This document shows positions 9,059 through 18,692 of a stretch of DNA of 64,000 nucleotides, piece by piece; positions within the stretch are counted from its first letter, which is position 1; each line of letters opens with the position of its first letter. The notes beneath the pieces are model-generated. The model was given only the letters and a program-made list of their open reading frames with translations. It searched no databases and had not been told where the DNA came from. Origin of the DNA: JAAFHB01 sp963675995 (lineage in GTDB: Bacteria; Bacteroidota; Bacteroidia; Bacteroidales; Prolixibacteraceae); the NCBI GenBank assembly GCA_963675995.2, contig CAXXIY010000002.1, positions 2,728,001 through 2,792,000 of the forward strand, read 5' to 3'. The position numbers were made by a program, and so were the translations under genes.

Positions 9059-9277
9059 TTACCAGAAAGTTTCAGTGGCATCAAGTCCATAGTGTGACTT
9101 AAACCACTGTCTTTTATCATCAATGAGACTGATCAGTGAAATGGGTGTTTTGCAAATGTGAGAAGCCAAATAGGTAATATCATCATATTCCGGCTCAGGT
9201 AGGGTATCTAAAATTGAATATCCCAATAAAGCTTCCAATCTTTTTTTCTCATCTTTAGGAATACCAGGTGGAATCAT
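9059..9277 (-). pseudogene. GAF-domain N-terminal fragment of the interrupted histidine kinase
   Basis: The 72 codons encode the start of a GAF sensor domain (MIPPGIPKDEKKRLEALL, then DDKRQWFKSHYGLDATET). In this family ATET is normally followed by roughly (P/S)RE and then AFCA. Here the codons read TTC TGG TAA and then LAFCAQSIN in the same frame. The family pattern therefore resumes immediately after the TAA, so the stop splits one gene rather than separating two. A single-base change alone does not restore the usual residues, which leaves open real decay as well as error. Confidence 0.7.
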
Positions 9278-9585
9278 AACAATTACTGTATTACATTTAA
9301 AGCTTGAGCCATATGTCTTTTATGGGTGAACTAATTTCAACCTTAAAATGTAATCCAATTAGCGGAAATAAGTTATAAGGCAAGATAAATAAATCTTCAA
9401 CAAATATTCGGGTTTAAAATGATACATATAAGTTGTTCTATATTAACTATTTCAAAAAAAAGTTTATCGAAACAAACTCCAATAAACTTTTATCCTCCAA
9501 TCTGTTGCTGAAAGCCAGGTTCGAAGATCTGCAGACCTTTTATTGTCGGTTGTCGTTTCTTCTTACTGTATGGAAGCTATCATTT
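9278..9585. other. Intergenic, 308 bp, AT-rich
   Basis: The stretch separates the interrupted kinase from a TPR gene on the same strand. Apart from the hairpin at 9458-9491 I see no gene or RNA. A short plus-strand open frame that starts here has no recognisable features and runs into the TPR gene antisense. Confidence 0.6.
9458..9491 (-). terminator. Hairpin with U tract downstream of the TPR gene
   Basis: A 10-bp inverted repeat (AAAAGTTTAT / ATAAACTTTT) with a 14-nt loop is followed on the minus strand by more T residues (TTTTTTTGAAATAG). The stem is low in GC. It lies about 95 bp past the stop of the TPR gene. Confidence 0.4.
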
Positions 9586-11121
9586 TTAATCCTGTTGCTT
9601 TTCTCTTGGCAAAGAGGCATATGTTTTTAACCATTTACTCGAAATTCTGGTTATTCGAGGCTCTGCAGCTGTTGTAAAATTGCATTTTGAAACCTGATCA
9701 AACATTTCCTGAGCTTTTTCCCATTCTCCTAAGCCATCATAAGCAAGGCCTAATTCATATTTAACGCAGGAATTGTTAATATCTGACTTCAAATAATAGG
9801 TTACCGCTTTCCCGAAGTGTTCCTGTTTCAGATTAATCAGCCCCATTAAATAATTATAAACCTGCAGCTTTCGGGGACTTTTATAGGGTTCAACCAGGCG
9901 GGCATGTGCTTCAGCCTTTTGGGTTGCCTGTTCAAAATCGCCCTGAAAGAGAGCATGTACACTCTGGATAAATGTAATATTAGCCTCAATCAAGGTTGGT
10001 TCAGGGGCTTTTGATTCCTTTGAAAATTCCCGTTGAAGTGCACTGCACTCATTCATTGACTGAAATGGACTAACATAAACACCATGTTTCATAGAAATAA
10101 CAGTACAGCAAAAATAGTGATCATCTTCCGGAGCTTGCAACGGATCTTTCCCATTTTTCCAGGTATTGTCCTTTAAATCAACAACGGATGTTTCGATGTC
10201 GGCAAATTTGGTGTTTCCCGGATAAAGGTAGGATATAACACTATTATTTGGCCAGTTACTTCTGTCATTTTCTTTCAAAAGATTGAGTGACATTGCCCAG
10301 TCTTTTCTGCCATCATCAAAATACCCCTGATAAGTGTCGATGTACCCTTTTTTTGCATAAGCTATTGCACTCTTGGGATCTATCTTTATGGCTCTATTAT
10401 AAGCCATTACAACTCTATCAAAACTCAATCGTGCCCGGTGAACGTCACCAAGCGCCATAAAAGCACTTGCCTCAGTTGGACGTAAATCAACAAATTTTTC
10501 CATGCATTTTAGGGCCAGCTCAAAATCCAAAGGTTCATTAAAAAGATAAGATGATGCAAGGGTGCGGTAACCCAAAGGTGAATCAGGATCTAAATGGATG
10601 GCATCGTAGGCAAGTCCTCTGCATTTAGTATACTCTTTTCTAACCTGATATTCGCCGGCAAGAATAAGATGAGCACGCGAACTCAATGGGTATAATTCTA
10701 CAAGGTGTCTGGCCAACTCCAGCCGTTTTTCTCCATTTCTGACCGATAAGGCTGTTTCCATGTCAATCAGAATCTTTTCTCCTTCACTGACAAGATTTCT
10801 GTTGATAACCGCCTGCCCCAGATAGGTTCTCCATTCAAGATCAGAATGAGCAGCATAGGCTTTGTAAAGATAAGCTGATGCAAATCGAGGGTCTATCTGT
10901 ATAGCTTTATCTAATTGATCATTAGCATCATTTATCCTGCCCATTTCAAATGCTTCCCGCCCATTTTCAAAACACTGCAGAGCCTCTCTGGATGAAGATG
11001 GACATGTAACTGGTATTTCATTTTTGTCTCTTCCATCTGCGAGGCACATACCCGGCAACAAATAGGATAAACCAATAAGGACCAGTAGTGCCGGCGAACA
11101 ATTTCTTACTAATTTAAACAT
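9586..11121 (-). CDS. Secreted TPR protein, paralogue A
   Basis: This is a 511-aa protein with a Sec signal peptide (hydrophobic SPALLVLIGLSYLLPG, likely cleavage near CLA-DG). TPR-like helices fill the mature part (for example ALQCFENGREAFEMGRINDANDQLDKAIQIDP, and near the C-terminus KYELGLAYDGLGEWEKAQEMF). The central block HYFCCTVISMKHGVYVSPF, with further cysteines (NECSALQREFS), is shared with paralogue B at 13544-15109. The two proteins align along their entire length, so they arose by duplication. They flank an AraC/TPR regulator. The function is unknown; a periplasmic or exported binding or sensing role is inference. Confidence 0.75.
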   Translation of the reverse strand: MFKLVRNCSPALLVLIGLSYLLPGMCLADGRDKNEIPVTCPSSSREALQCFENGREAFEMGRINDANDQLDKAIQIDPRFASAYLYKAYAAHSDLEWRTYLGQAVINRNLVSEGEKILIDMETALSVRNGEKRLELARHLVELYPLSSRAHLILAGEYQVRKEYTKCRGLAYDAIHLDPDSPLGYRTLASSYLFNEPLDFELALKCMEKFVDLRPTEASAFMALGDVHRARLSFDRVVMAYNRAIKIDPKSAIAYAKKGYIDTYQGYFDDGRKDWAMSLNLLKENDRSNWPNNSVISYLYPGNTKFADIETSVVDLKDNTWKNGKDPLQAPEDDHYFCCTVISMKHGVYVSPFQSMNECSALQREFSKESKAPEPTLIEANITFIQSVHALFQGDFEQATQKAEAHARLVEPYKSPRKLQVYNYLMGLINLKQEHFGKAVTYYLKSDINNSCVKYELGLAYDGLGEWEKAQEMFDQVSKCNFTTAAEPRITRISSKWLKTYASLPREKQQD

Positions 11122-11340
11122 AGTATAAGGTCTTAAAATTTTTGTAAAAACTGATCAAGTACATACAGGCTGTTAAACCTTTACCATTCGCTTAAAGCTT
11201 TTAAAGAATTAAACGTGTAATTACTAATTTATTAAATTTAGGAAAAACCCAGAAATAAGAATATCAATTTGGGTGCAAAGAATTTAATATTCCATCCAAT
11301 TCTTACATCAATGTTTCGCTTCTTAAAAAATATTGATTTC

Positions 11341-11359
11341 TGGACGTGCCACACGTCCA
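11341..11359 (-). terminator. Rho-independent terminator after the AraC/TPR regulator
   Basis: A perfect 8-bp inverted repeat (TGGACGTG / CACGTCCA) with a 3-nt loop starts 10 bp past the regulator stop. On the minus strand it is followed by GAAATCAATATTTTTTAAG, so the T tract is slightly displaced. Confidence 0.55.
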
Positions 11360-11368
11360 TGAATGAGT

Positions 11369-13336
11369 TTAGCGATGGAGCTTAATTCTGTTGTTATTAT
11401 ATTCAGATAATCCCATCCGATTGATTATCTCTCTAAATTGTGGTTCATTGTGAAGGATTTTGAAATCAGGATCGTTTAAAACCAGGGACAAACCGTGAGA
11501 GCGGACTGCCAATGCTTTTCCCAGCCACCTCAACGTTTCCTGCTTCTTTCCAATCATTGCATTCAACCTCGCGAGAAGTATAAAATCCGAGTCTGCTTTT
11601 TCAAGCTCCATTACAATTAACCATTTTATCAATCCCTTTAAATTTGACTTAATATAGACGTTCTTCACAAGGGTTGCAGATTTTATGGTCGAAGGTTCAG
11701 TTGCCAAAATTTTTTGCAGAGATTCAAATGCTCTTAATCCATCACCTTTCCTATAATAAATCAAGAAACATCTCCAGTTGGCAAGCTTAGAATCGGGCAT
11801 AAGCTCACCAACTTTAGAGCAGTTGGCCAACGATTCTTCCAATCTGCCTTCATGATAATAATAGCGTGAATTAAGAAAATATAAAGTTGGGGAAAATGGA
11901 TCAAGCTTAAATGCAAGATTAATTTGCTTACGGGCATCCACATTTTTCCCAATCAAATCCAGGAATTCTGAATAATACTGATGTGCAGTTATTACGTTCG
12001 GATTTAGTTCAATGGCATGTAAAAATTCCTTTTGGGCGTCTGCCCAGTTCCAGTCACATGAGAATAACAATGCTCCTAATGTAGCATGTGCTTCGGCAAG
12101 TTTTTGATCGAGTTCCAAAGCTCTTTGGATACACACCCTTGCATTGCGACAACCATCAGTCCAGGATGACCATCCCCACCATGCCTGAATATAATAGGCA
12201 TCAGCCAATCCGCTATAGGCCAAAGCATATTTTGGGTCGGCAGCCAAAGCCATTTCAAAATATTCAATGCTTTTCTTAACTCCCTCCTCGTTCATACTGT
12301 TCCAGAAGAAACGACCTTTCAAATAAAAGTTATAAGCCTCCGGATTCTTTGTGGGTATTTTCCCGATAGTCTCAACCTCCCTCGATGAGAGAACAGTCTG
12401 AAGTTCAACTGCAATCTGCCTGGCAATATTACTCTGAATAATAAAAATATCGGACAGCTCTGAGTCATACTTTTCGGACCATATGTGTTGATCATGAACT
12501 GCATCAATGAGTTGAACTATAATTCTAACTTTTCCATCATTTTGTTGGACACTCCCTTCGAGGATAAAATTAGCCCCCAATTCTTTTGCAATTCTGGGAG
12601 CCACCACTGTCCCTCCCCGGTAATGTTCGCCGGTAACCCGAGAAATTACCCGAAGTCCTCTGATCCGTGAAAGGTTATTAAGGATATCCTCCGTTACCCC
12701 TTCCGCAAAATATTGATTATCCTCCTTCGTGTTCAAAATTTTAAACGGAAGAACAACAATCGATTTATCAAAAGCCTTCAACCCTTTAAAATAAAGTATC
12801 CTGTTATTTTTTACCAATATGATATGCCAATAAATTATTGCACAAAATAAAGCAACCGCAATAGCAAAGGCCATCACGATTTTCCTGCGTCTAAATCTCA
12901 CATAATGAATTGGATCTGCGTTTAAATCAGAAGATTCCGGCATTGTATCCTCAGTTTCAAGAAGATCATTTCCAGTGGTTATTTGAGGTCCGCTTAAAAT
13001 TCTCTTTTTAACCTCTCCTGGTGGGTACCCAAAATATTGATGAAAACAGGTATTAAAATAGGTCGGACTATTAAATCCAACTTTATAGGAGATCTCAGAT
13101 GCAGTGGCCACATCCTGTTGAAGCATTTCCATCGCCGCCTGCAGCCTTTCTTCCCGAATAAACTGGCTTGAGGACTTATTCAATAATTTCTTCAATTTTC
13201 GGTGTATCGCCGAGCGACTCATGCCAGCTGCAAGAGCTAATTCATTTACTCCATAATTCTCCTTGTCCAGATTGGTACGGATAATTTCTGTAAGCTTTCG
13301 GATGATAACCTGATTCATTGAAGTTACTCCGCTCAT
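11369..13336 (-). CDS. Membrane-anchored AraC-family regulator with TPR sensor region
   Basis: The 655-aa protein starts with an AraC-type helix-turn-helix pair at about residues 25-115 (VNELALAAGMSRSAIHRKL, then ASEISYKVGFNSPTYFNTCF). One transmembrane segment follows at about 152-175. Next is a FlgO/TolB-like domain (SIVVLPFKI, EGVTEDILNNLSRI, ELGANFILEGSVQ, about 190-320), and then TPR repeats to about 645. The topology resembles CadC/ToxR-type one-component regulators: DNA binding inside the cell, sensing outside. It sits between two paralogous secreted TPR proteins, its likely partners or targets (inference). The DNA target and signal are unknown. Confidence 0.78.
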   Translation of the reverse strand: MSGVTSMNQVIIRKLTEIIRTNLDKENYGVNELALAAGMSRSAIHRKLKKLLNKSSSQFIREERLQAAMEMLQQDVATASEISYKVGFNSPTYFNTCFHQYFGYPPGEVKKRILSGPQITTGNDLLETEDTMPESSDLNADPIHYVRFRRRKIVMAFAIAVALFCAIIYWHIILVKNNRILYFKGLKAFDKSIVVLPFKILNTKEDNQYFAEGVTEDILNNLSRIRGLRVISRVTGEHYRGGTVVAPRIAKELGANFILEGSVQQNDGKVRIIVQLIDAVHDQHIWSEKYDSELSDIFIIQSNIARQIAVELQTVLSSREVETIGKIPTKNPEAYNFYLKGRFFWNSMNEEGVKKSIEYFEMALAADPKYALAYSGLADAYYIQAWWGWSSWTDGCRNARVCIQRALELDQKLAEAHATLGALLFSCDWNWADAQKEFLHAIELNPNVITAHQYYSEFLDLIGKNVDARKQINLAFKLDPFSPTLYFLNSRYYYHEGRLEESLANCSKVGELMPDSKLANWRCFLIYYRKGDGLRAFESLQKILATEPSTIKSATLVKNVYIKSNLKGLIKWLIVMELEKADSDFILLARLNAMIGKKQETLRWLGKALAVRSHGLSLVLNDPDFKILHNEPQFREIINRMGLSEYNNNRIKLHR

Positions 13337-13383
13337 TTCAGCAAATTTTGAACATTAAATGTACAAAAAATTGCTTAATTTTC

Positions 13384-13391
13384 CAAATTTA
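13384..13391 (-). promoter_or_regulatory. Possible -7 box for the AraC/TPR regulator
   Basis: The minus strand reads TAAATTTG (consensus TAnnTTTG), predicting a short leader of about 40 nt before ATG 13336. No convincing TTG is found at 19-21 nt upstream. Confidence 0.35.
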
Positions 13392-13462
13392 ATTTTCCAA
13401 TACCAATAGATACAGCTCCTAACGATGCAATAAGGATATAATTATAAAGTTGAAATTATAAG

Positions 13463-13490
13463 GACCCCGATACGTGGTACTATCGGGGTC
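13463..13490 (-). terminator. Hairpin between TPR paralogue B and the regulator
   Basis: A perfect 10-bp inverted repeat (GACCCCGATA / TATCGGGGTC) with an 8-nt loop lies 54 bp past the stop of paralogue B. It is followed on the minus strand by CTTATAATTTC, which is only moderately T-rich. It may terminate or attenuate transcription into the regulator gene. Confidence 0.5.
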
Positions 13491-13543
13491 GAAGCAAACT
13501 CTATGACATTAAATTATTCCAAAAACGTCCTTAAAATTTACAG

Positions 13544-15109
13544 CTATTCATCTTTTAACACTGATGCATATGCTGTTAGCCACTTATTTGAAATTTCGGA
13601 CATGTGAGAGGCTGAAGTGCCTGTAAATTTACAATTAGAAACACTATTGAACATTTCCCGGGCTTTGTCCCATTTCCCCAAACCATCGTAAGCCAGACCT
13701 AATTCATACTTCACACATGCATTATTCAGATCGGACTTCAGATAACACTCGACTGCCTTACCATAGTGCTCCTGTTTCAGATTAATCAATCCCATCAGAT
13801 AGTTGAACACTTCAGGTTTTTGGGGATTTTTGTCTGGGTCAATTCGTATTGAATATTCTTTTGCCTTTTGTGCAGACAATTCAAAATCATTCATTTGCAA
13901 TGCATGAATACTTTCAATAAATGTCAAATTAGCATCACATAGAATATTATCCGGGGCCTTTGATTCGATTGAGAATTCTCTCTGCAATGCACGACACCCA
14001 CTTATTTTCCCAAAAGGACTGACATAAACACCATGCAGCATTGAGATGACTGTACAGCAGAAATAGTGGTCCATTTCAGGAGCTTCCAGCGGATGATTGA
14101 TCGTCTTTTTGCCCATATTTATATCTCCGACCACAATTGACTCTCCAGGTATAAACTTACCATTTACTGAATACATATATGATAATCCACTTTGGTCACG
14201 TGAGTTACGTTCGTTGCTCTGTTTTTTTGACAATTTACCAGCCATTTGCCAGTCACTTCGGGCGTCATTGAGGCAACCGAGATATGCGTTAATATATCCC
14301 CGTTTGGCATAAGCCACATCACAGTCAGGATCAAGTTTAATCGCCTTCCCATATGAAACTCTTGCCTGGTCCAGATTTAGTTGCGCTCTTTGAGCATCAC
14401 CAAGGGCAATAAATGTCATTGGCTCATTCGGTCGAATCTCAACCAATTTTTGCATGTATTTCTGTGCAAATAAAAAATCCAATGGTTCATGGAAGAGGTA
14501 CGATAAAGCTAATGTTTTATAGCCTAAGGGGAGCTCCGGATTTAATAGTGTCGCATCATGCACCAGATTTCTGAATTTTGCAAAGTCTTTTCGAACCCTG
14601 TATTCATCAGCCAGAATAAGAAGCGCTCGCGGACTTAAAGGAAATAATTCGACAAGATGTTTTGCGAGAGCCAATCTGGTTCGTTGATTAGGATCTGATT
14701 TAGATGATTCAATGTCAATCAGCATTTTCTCCCCTTCACTGACATATTGTCGGTATTGAATAGCAAGGTCGATATTCCGCTTCCACTCCAGTTCAGAATT
14801 TGCTATATAAGCTTTGTAAAGATGAGCTAATGCAAATTGAGGGTCTTTTAAAATCACCTTATCGAATAATAGGTTGGCATCTTGTATTCTTCCAATTTCA
14901 AATGCTTCACGACCATTCTGGAACAGTGTCAATGCTTCCGGTGATGTGGCCGGAGAGGTGACAGGAATTTCACGTTTACTTATCTCATCTGACAGGCAAA
15001 CTACGGGTTTCATGATGAAAAAAACAAATGCAGCAAGAACTGTTACTGCACCAATAGTTACGATCTTTGACATAAAACAAGAAATTTGTTTTTTATACAA
15101 TACCTTCAC
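13544..15109 (-). CDS. Secreted TPR protein, paralogue B
   Basis: The 521-aa protein has an N-terminal hydrophobic signal (IVTIGAVTVLAAFVFFIM, likely cleavage near CLS-DE) and TPR-like repeats throughout. It matches paralogue A (9586-11121) block by block: REIPVTSPATSPEALTLFQNG near the start, HYFCCTVISMLHGVYVSPF with the following ALQREFSIESKAP in the middle, and YELGLAYDGLGKWDKA near the end. A start at Met13 (MSKIVTIG) is possible and would give a tidier signal peptide. It is separated from the regulator by a hairpin, so the three genes may be separate transcripts. The biochemical function is not recognised. Confidence 0.75.
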   Translation of the reverse strand: MKVLYKKQISCFMSKIVTIGAVTVLAAFVFFIMKPVVCLSDEISKREIPVTSPATSPEALTLFQNGREAFEIGRIQDANLLFDKVILKDPQFALAHLYKAYIANSELEWKRNIDLAIQYRQYVSEGEKMLIDIESSKSDPNQRTRLALAKHLVELFPLSPRALLILADEYRVRKDFAKFRNLVHDATLLNPELPLGYKTLALSYLFHEPLDFLFAQKYMQKLVEIRPNEPMTFIALGDAQRAQLNLDQARVSYGKAIKLDPDCDVAYAKRGYINAYLGCLNDARSDWQMAGKLSKKQSNERNSRDQSGLSYMYSVNGKFIPGESIVVGDINMGKKTINHPLEAPEMDHYFCCTVISMLHGVYVSPFGKISGCRALQREFSIESKAPDNILCDANLTFIESIHALQMNDFELSAQKAKEYSIRIDPDKNPQKPEVFNYLMGLINLKQEHYGKAVECYLKSDLNNACVKYELGLAYDGLGKWDKAREMFNSVSNCKFTGTSASHMSEISNKWLTAYASVLKDE

Positions 15110-15566
15110 ATATTCCCTCTATCTGGCGATCAATTTACTTTTTTAAATAAAGACTACATTTCATCATTCTTGTCATGGGTGAATCATCTAACCGTTTCCA
15201 GTATAAAGGGGTTGAAATTACGACAGGGTTTTAGCCTGTGATTAGATTGACAGAGATTTCAAAGAACCAGGTAAGTAACTAAAAATGTTAGTATACTAAA
15301 TTTCGGATAAAATCAGAAATTTAAATTATAATATTGTTGCAGAATGTTTAATCTTTTTAAAAGCAATTTCACCTATGTTGCATTTACTTCTAAAATATTA
15401 GTTTTCGTTGATTTTATTTCCGTGATTAGCGTGTGTGCTTTGATCTCTCTACCCCACCGATATCATGTCTTCTGCCAACTCCTCTGGTGGAGGGAGGTAG
15501 GAAGGAGTACTTCGGAATTCCTGAGATTTAAAGGGATCAAAGCTGATAGTTAAAAATTTCAAAATC
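15110..15566. other. Intergenic, 457 bp
   Basis: I see no convincing gene. A plus-strand open frame at 15344-15553 lacks family features and a promoter. The segment CTCCTCTGGTGGAG near 15480 forms a short stem (CTCC/GGAG) but has no T tract. The upstream control region of TPR paralogue B must lie at the left end of this gap. Confidence 0.55.
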
Positions 15567-18500
15567 CTATTTTTTTGGTCCAACAGGCACAATGGGTGAT
15601 TTTATTTCTGGAAATCCCCTGTTGATTTCGCTTTTTGTTGTTTTTACCTCTTTAAGCGGTTCAATTTTTTTACTGTACATTTTTAAGACTCCGCTGGCAT
15701 GACGGTAGTAGTGTCCCCTCAGGTCTTTTGAATAGTTAGTGAGTATTTCTTTTCCCAAGCCATTTACATCTCCACAACGGAACAGTGCCCTAGCCAGGAT
15801 GAGTTCACGCAATGAATTATTTCTCGTACTCGTGTCTGTTCCACTTAATGGGGTGAGTCTTTTGGCTGTCGCAATATCTGGCATCGAATAACCGGTAATC
15901 CCATTAAGTTGCAGCAGATCAAACAGAATAAGCGCGCCTCTGCTATCTCCGATTGTTTCAAGAGCCATTGCAACCGCCCTGAAATGGGAGAATTCGCTGG
16001 AAATGGTTAATTTTTTTGAAAATTTTTCCAGAGTAGGAATCGCTTCTGATCTTTTGCTTCGTCCAAGTGCGATAATCAGACCATCAAGGTAGCTGATACT
16101 TTTTCCAAATTGTCCCATCCCCGTGTAATTCCAGCCAGCATCCCAGTTTTGCGAGTCCTCAATCGCCTTTTGGAGCACCTCCCAACCAGTTGAATTTCCA
16201 AGCATCCCTAATATTCTGGCATAAGTAAGTTGATCTTCAGGAGCTTTCGCCTGATTAAACGCTTCCACCATTAAAGGTATTGAACGCGCTTTATCCCAAA
16301 GAAGAATTTCGAGTCCGTCGAGATTATGGGTAACAGACAACGAGGCGGCTCTGATTTTATCATCCGATGGAGGGAAGTTATCCTTGTCGGTGAGAACCGA
16401 TTCAGGAAGATTCTCGATCCTGACTAGCTCCTGTTGAAGTGATTTCAGATCAATATGCCTGATCATCTGATTGTTTCTGGCTGCGATGGCAGCTGCCCAT
16501 CCTACTGCATAACCCTGGTTCTGAAGACATGGTTGCATCCTAATCACAGGCATTGCATCGCGATCGGCACTTGCGCCAAGACCAGTAACTGCAATCCCCT
16601 CGATACCTTTTGGCAACAGAGCCCGAAAAGGGACATAAGCTGTAACATCTGCCCCACTATGATCAGGAGGTTTAAGATAGAAGAAGGAATCCTCCGTAAA
16701 ACCATGCGTATCAAAGGAACTTACATGTTTCGAAATCGCATCCGGATAGGTCCGGCCATTGTATATATCCAGTGCTGATATGGTAAAGTCACCTATGATA
16801 CGACGACGCTCGCGGGTTTGTGACAATTTCCCAATGTCAAACTGATTTGCAAATTTATCCTTCGCAACAATAAAGGTCCACCATAGATCGAGCATATCTG
16901 TATCATCGGTAAAGGTCCAATCGGTATTATTGTAAAAATCATCCGGATTTTTAAACGGCATGCCAGCCCCCTGAACGGCAACTGAATTGCCATCAGTGTA
17001 GGCATATCCGGCACCGGCAGCAATCGCGATATCCGAACTTCCGGATGAGTCAATGACGGTATGGGCCAGGATCACCCCTTTCCCAAAAGGGGTGGCCACA
17101 ACAACTCCTTTAACTTTCCCTTTATCGATATAAGCCCCACAACCTAAAACTCCAAACCAGATCTCACCCCCGGCATTCCGGATTTCGCGTCTGAAATATT
17201 CTGTTTTCCAGTCGAAAACCCATTCGTCGAGCCGGTTCTTTTGTCTTATATTCCCATTACCAATGGCTTTTGTCCCTTCGTCGACCTCATTGGTAAACCC
17301 TTTGCGATAACCATGGTAATAACGGCCTACCATTCCCTGGGTTCCAATACCACCAAATCCATGCAAATATTCAATGACCATCGTCTTTGCTCCATGACGG
17401 GCAGCGCCCACAGCTGCAGGAGCACCGGCGGTTCCACCTCCCATAACAACAACATCATAACGTCCCAAAACCGGAAGTGTTGTCGCTTCAGATCTGACAA
17501 TCTCCTGGTTTAAGGTGGGACGGATTCCGGACAACAATTCACCCACATCTCCTTTTACAGGATTATAATGATGCTGACGCCTGATTTTAATGGATTTAGA
17601 CAGGGTAAACTTTGAAGCAAGCTTGGCGGCTTCCTTTCCGATTCTTTCCCCAATTTTGATTAAACCTCCAGGTTGCAAAAGATCTGCGGCCATCATTCTT
17701 GAAATGTCGGCCATGCCATTTAACAGAAAAAAGCGGCTTACATTTTTGGGCTGAAAAGGTGTAAGTTCGACTGTTTCAATGTCAATCTCAGCTTTTTCAA
17801 ACCTGCTTTTCCCGACAACATGATCGGGTGGTACCTGAAAAAGAAAATCACCCGATTCGACCTGATTAGGGTCCCATGTCAGGTCTCTCGCAATTTGCTC
17901 AGCATTGGCAAATGATTCAAAAGAGCCATCTTTCATGTCAATATCCAGAGAATATTCAATCACTCTATAATCTTTTTCTTTAACAGTTACCAGCTGTGGC
18001 AACAATCTGGAGGAACCCGTTGACAATTTTTTTTCGTTATTTCCCAGCACAATAAACCTGAAATTCTGTTTACCAGAAGGATAAGCCGTAAATGAAGCTG
18101 AGGAAAGACGCGAAACCATTGCACGCGGAGTAGCATCAATGATCACTTTAGCCTTGACTGCCTGTCTTCCCGAACGGTTCGCAATTACGACCCCGGCAGG
18201 ATTTCCCTGGTCATCAGTAAGCAAATCGGTAACATAACTTGAGAACAAAAACTCTATCTTGTTATTTATTAATTCATTATCCAGTTTTTGTTTAAATTTT
18301 AACGGAGCAGCTACACCCGATTCAAAAAGTTGCTTACCCAAACTGGTTTGAAGCGCTTTGGGATGGATATTCCAGTAACGCCAGGTGCCGCAAACATCCT
18401 CCCCGAGATAGGTCTCCTGCGCCACTAAAAAAACCTTTGCCCCGTTTTGGGAGGCACTGACAGCAGCTGCAACAGCAGAAACAGATCCACCAACTACCAC

Positions 18501-18662
18501 AACATCAACCACATATGACACCGGAATCTTGCGCTCAGATTGAAAACAAAAATTCCCGGTATTCGATTCCGCAACCGGGGTTCCGGGGAAAGCCATCATA
18601 TTACCGGAGGCAAGTATCGCTGTTCCGGTGACAGTTGTCTGTATAAAATCTCTTCGTCTCAT
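15567..18662 (-). CDS. Secreted FAD-dependent oxidoreductase with two FAD-binding Rossmann units
   Basis: The 1031-aa protein starts with a Tat-like signal (RRRDFIQTT then a hydrophobic stretch). It contains two dinucleotide-binding motifs: VVDVVVVGGSVSAVAAAV (about 51-68) and YDVVVMGGGTAGAPAAVGAA (about 402-421). The second begins an FAD_oxidored-type unit (GFGGIGTQGMVG and conserved AVQGAGMPF downstream). The C-terminal 250 residues look like HEAT-type helical pairs. It is the last gene of the cstA operon, 30 bp after the flavin-motif protein. The substrate is unknown. Twin flavin units plus a helical tail are longer than the usual 450-650 aa members. Confidence 0.72.
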   Translation of the reverse strand: MRRRDFIQTTVTGTAILASGNMMAFPGTPVAESNTGNFCFQSERKIPVSYVVDVVVVGGSVSAVAAAVSASQNGAKVFLVAQETYLGEDVCGTWRYWNIHPKALQTSLGKQLFESGVAAPLKFKQKLDNELINNKIEFLFSSYVTDLLTDDQGNPAGVVIANRSGRQAVKAKVIIDATPRAMVSRLSSASFTAYPSGKQNFRFIVLGNNEKKLSTGSSRLLPQLVTVKEKDYRVIEYSLDIDMKDGSFESFANAEQIARDLTWDPNQVESGDFLFQVPPDHVVGKSRFEKAEIDIETVELTPFQPKNVSRFFLLNGMADISRMMAADLLQPGGLIKIGERIGKEAAKLASKFTLSKSIKIRRQHHYNPVKGDVGELLSGIRPTLNQEIVRSEATTLPVLGRYDVVVMGGGTAGAPAAVGAARHGAKTMVIEYLHGFGGIGTQGMVGRYYHGYRKGFTNEVDEGTKAIGNGNIRQKNRLDEWVFDWKTEYFRREIRNAGGEIWFGVLGCGAYIDKGKVKGVVVATPFGKGVILAHTVIDSSGSSDIAIAAGAGYAYTDGNSVAVQGAGMPFKNPDDFYNNTDWTFTDDTDMLDLWWTFIVAKDKFANQFDIGKLSQTRERRRIIGDFTISALDIYNGRTYPDAISKHVSSFDTHGFTEDSFFYLKPPDHSGADVTAYVPFRALLPKGIEGIAVTGLGASADRDAMPVIRMQPCLQNQGYAVGWAAAIAARNNQMIRHIDLKSLQQELVRIENLPESVLTDKDNFPPSDDKIRAASLSVTHNLDGLEILLWDKARSIPLMVEAFNQAKAPEDQLTYARILGMLGNSTGWEVLQKAIEDSQNWDAGWNYTGMGQFGKSISYLDGLIIALGRSKRSEAIPTLEKFSKKLTISSEFSHFRAVAMALETIGDSRGALILFDLLQLNGITGYSMPDIATAKRLTPLSGTDTSTRNNSLRELILARALFRCGDVNGLGKEILTNYSKDLRGHYYRHASGVLKMYSKKIEPLKEVKTTKSEINRGFPEIKSPIVPVGPKK

Positions 18663-18692
18663 TTGGATTCAAATCTGAAAAATTGTTCAGGA

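Noticed and set aside
15344..15553. 69-aa plus-strand open frame in an intergenic region
   Set aside because: No family features, no promoter box, and an ordinary chance length for AT-rich DNA.
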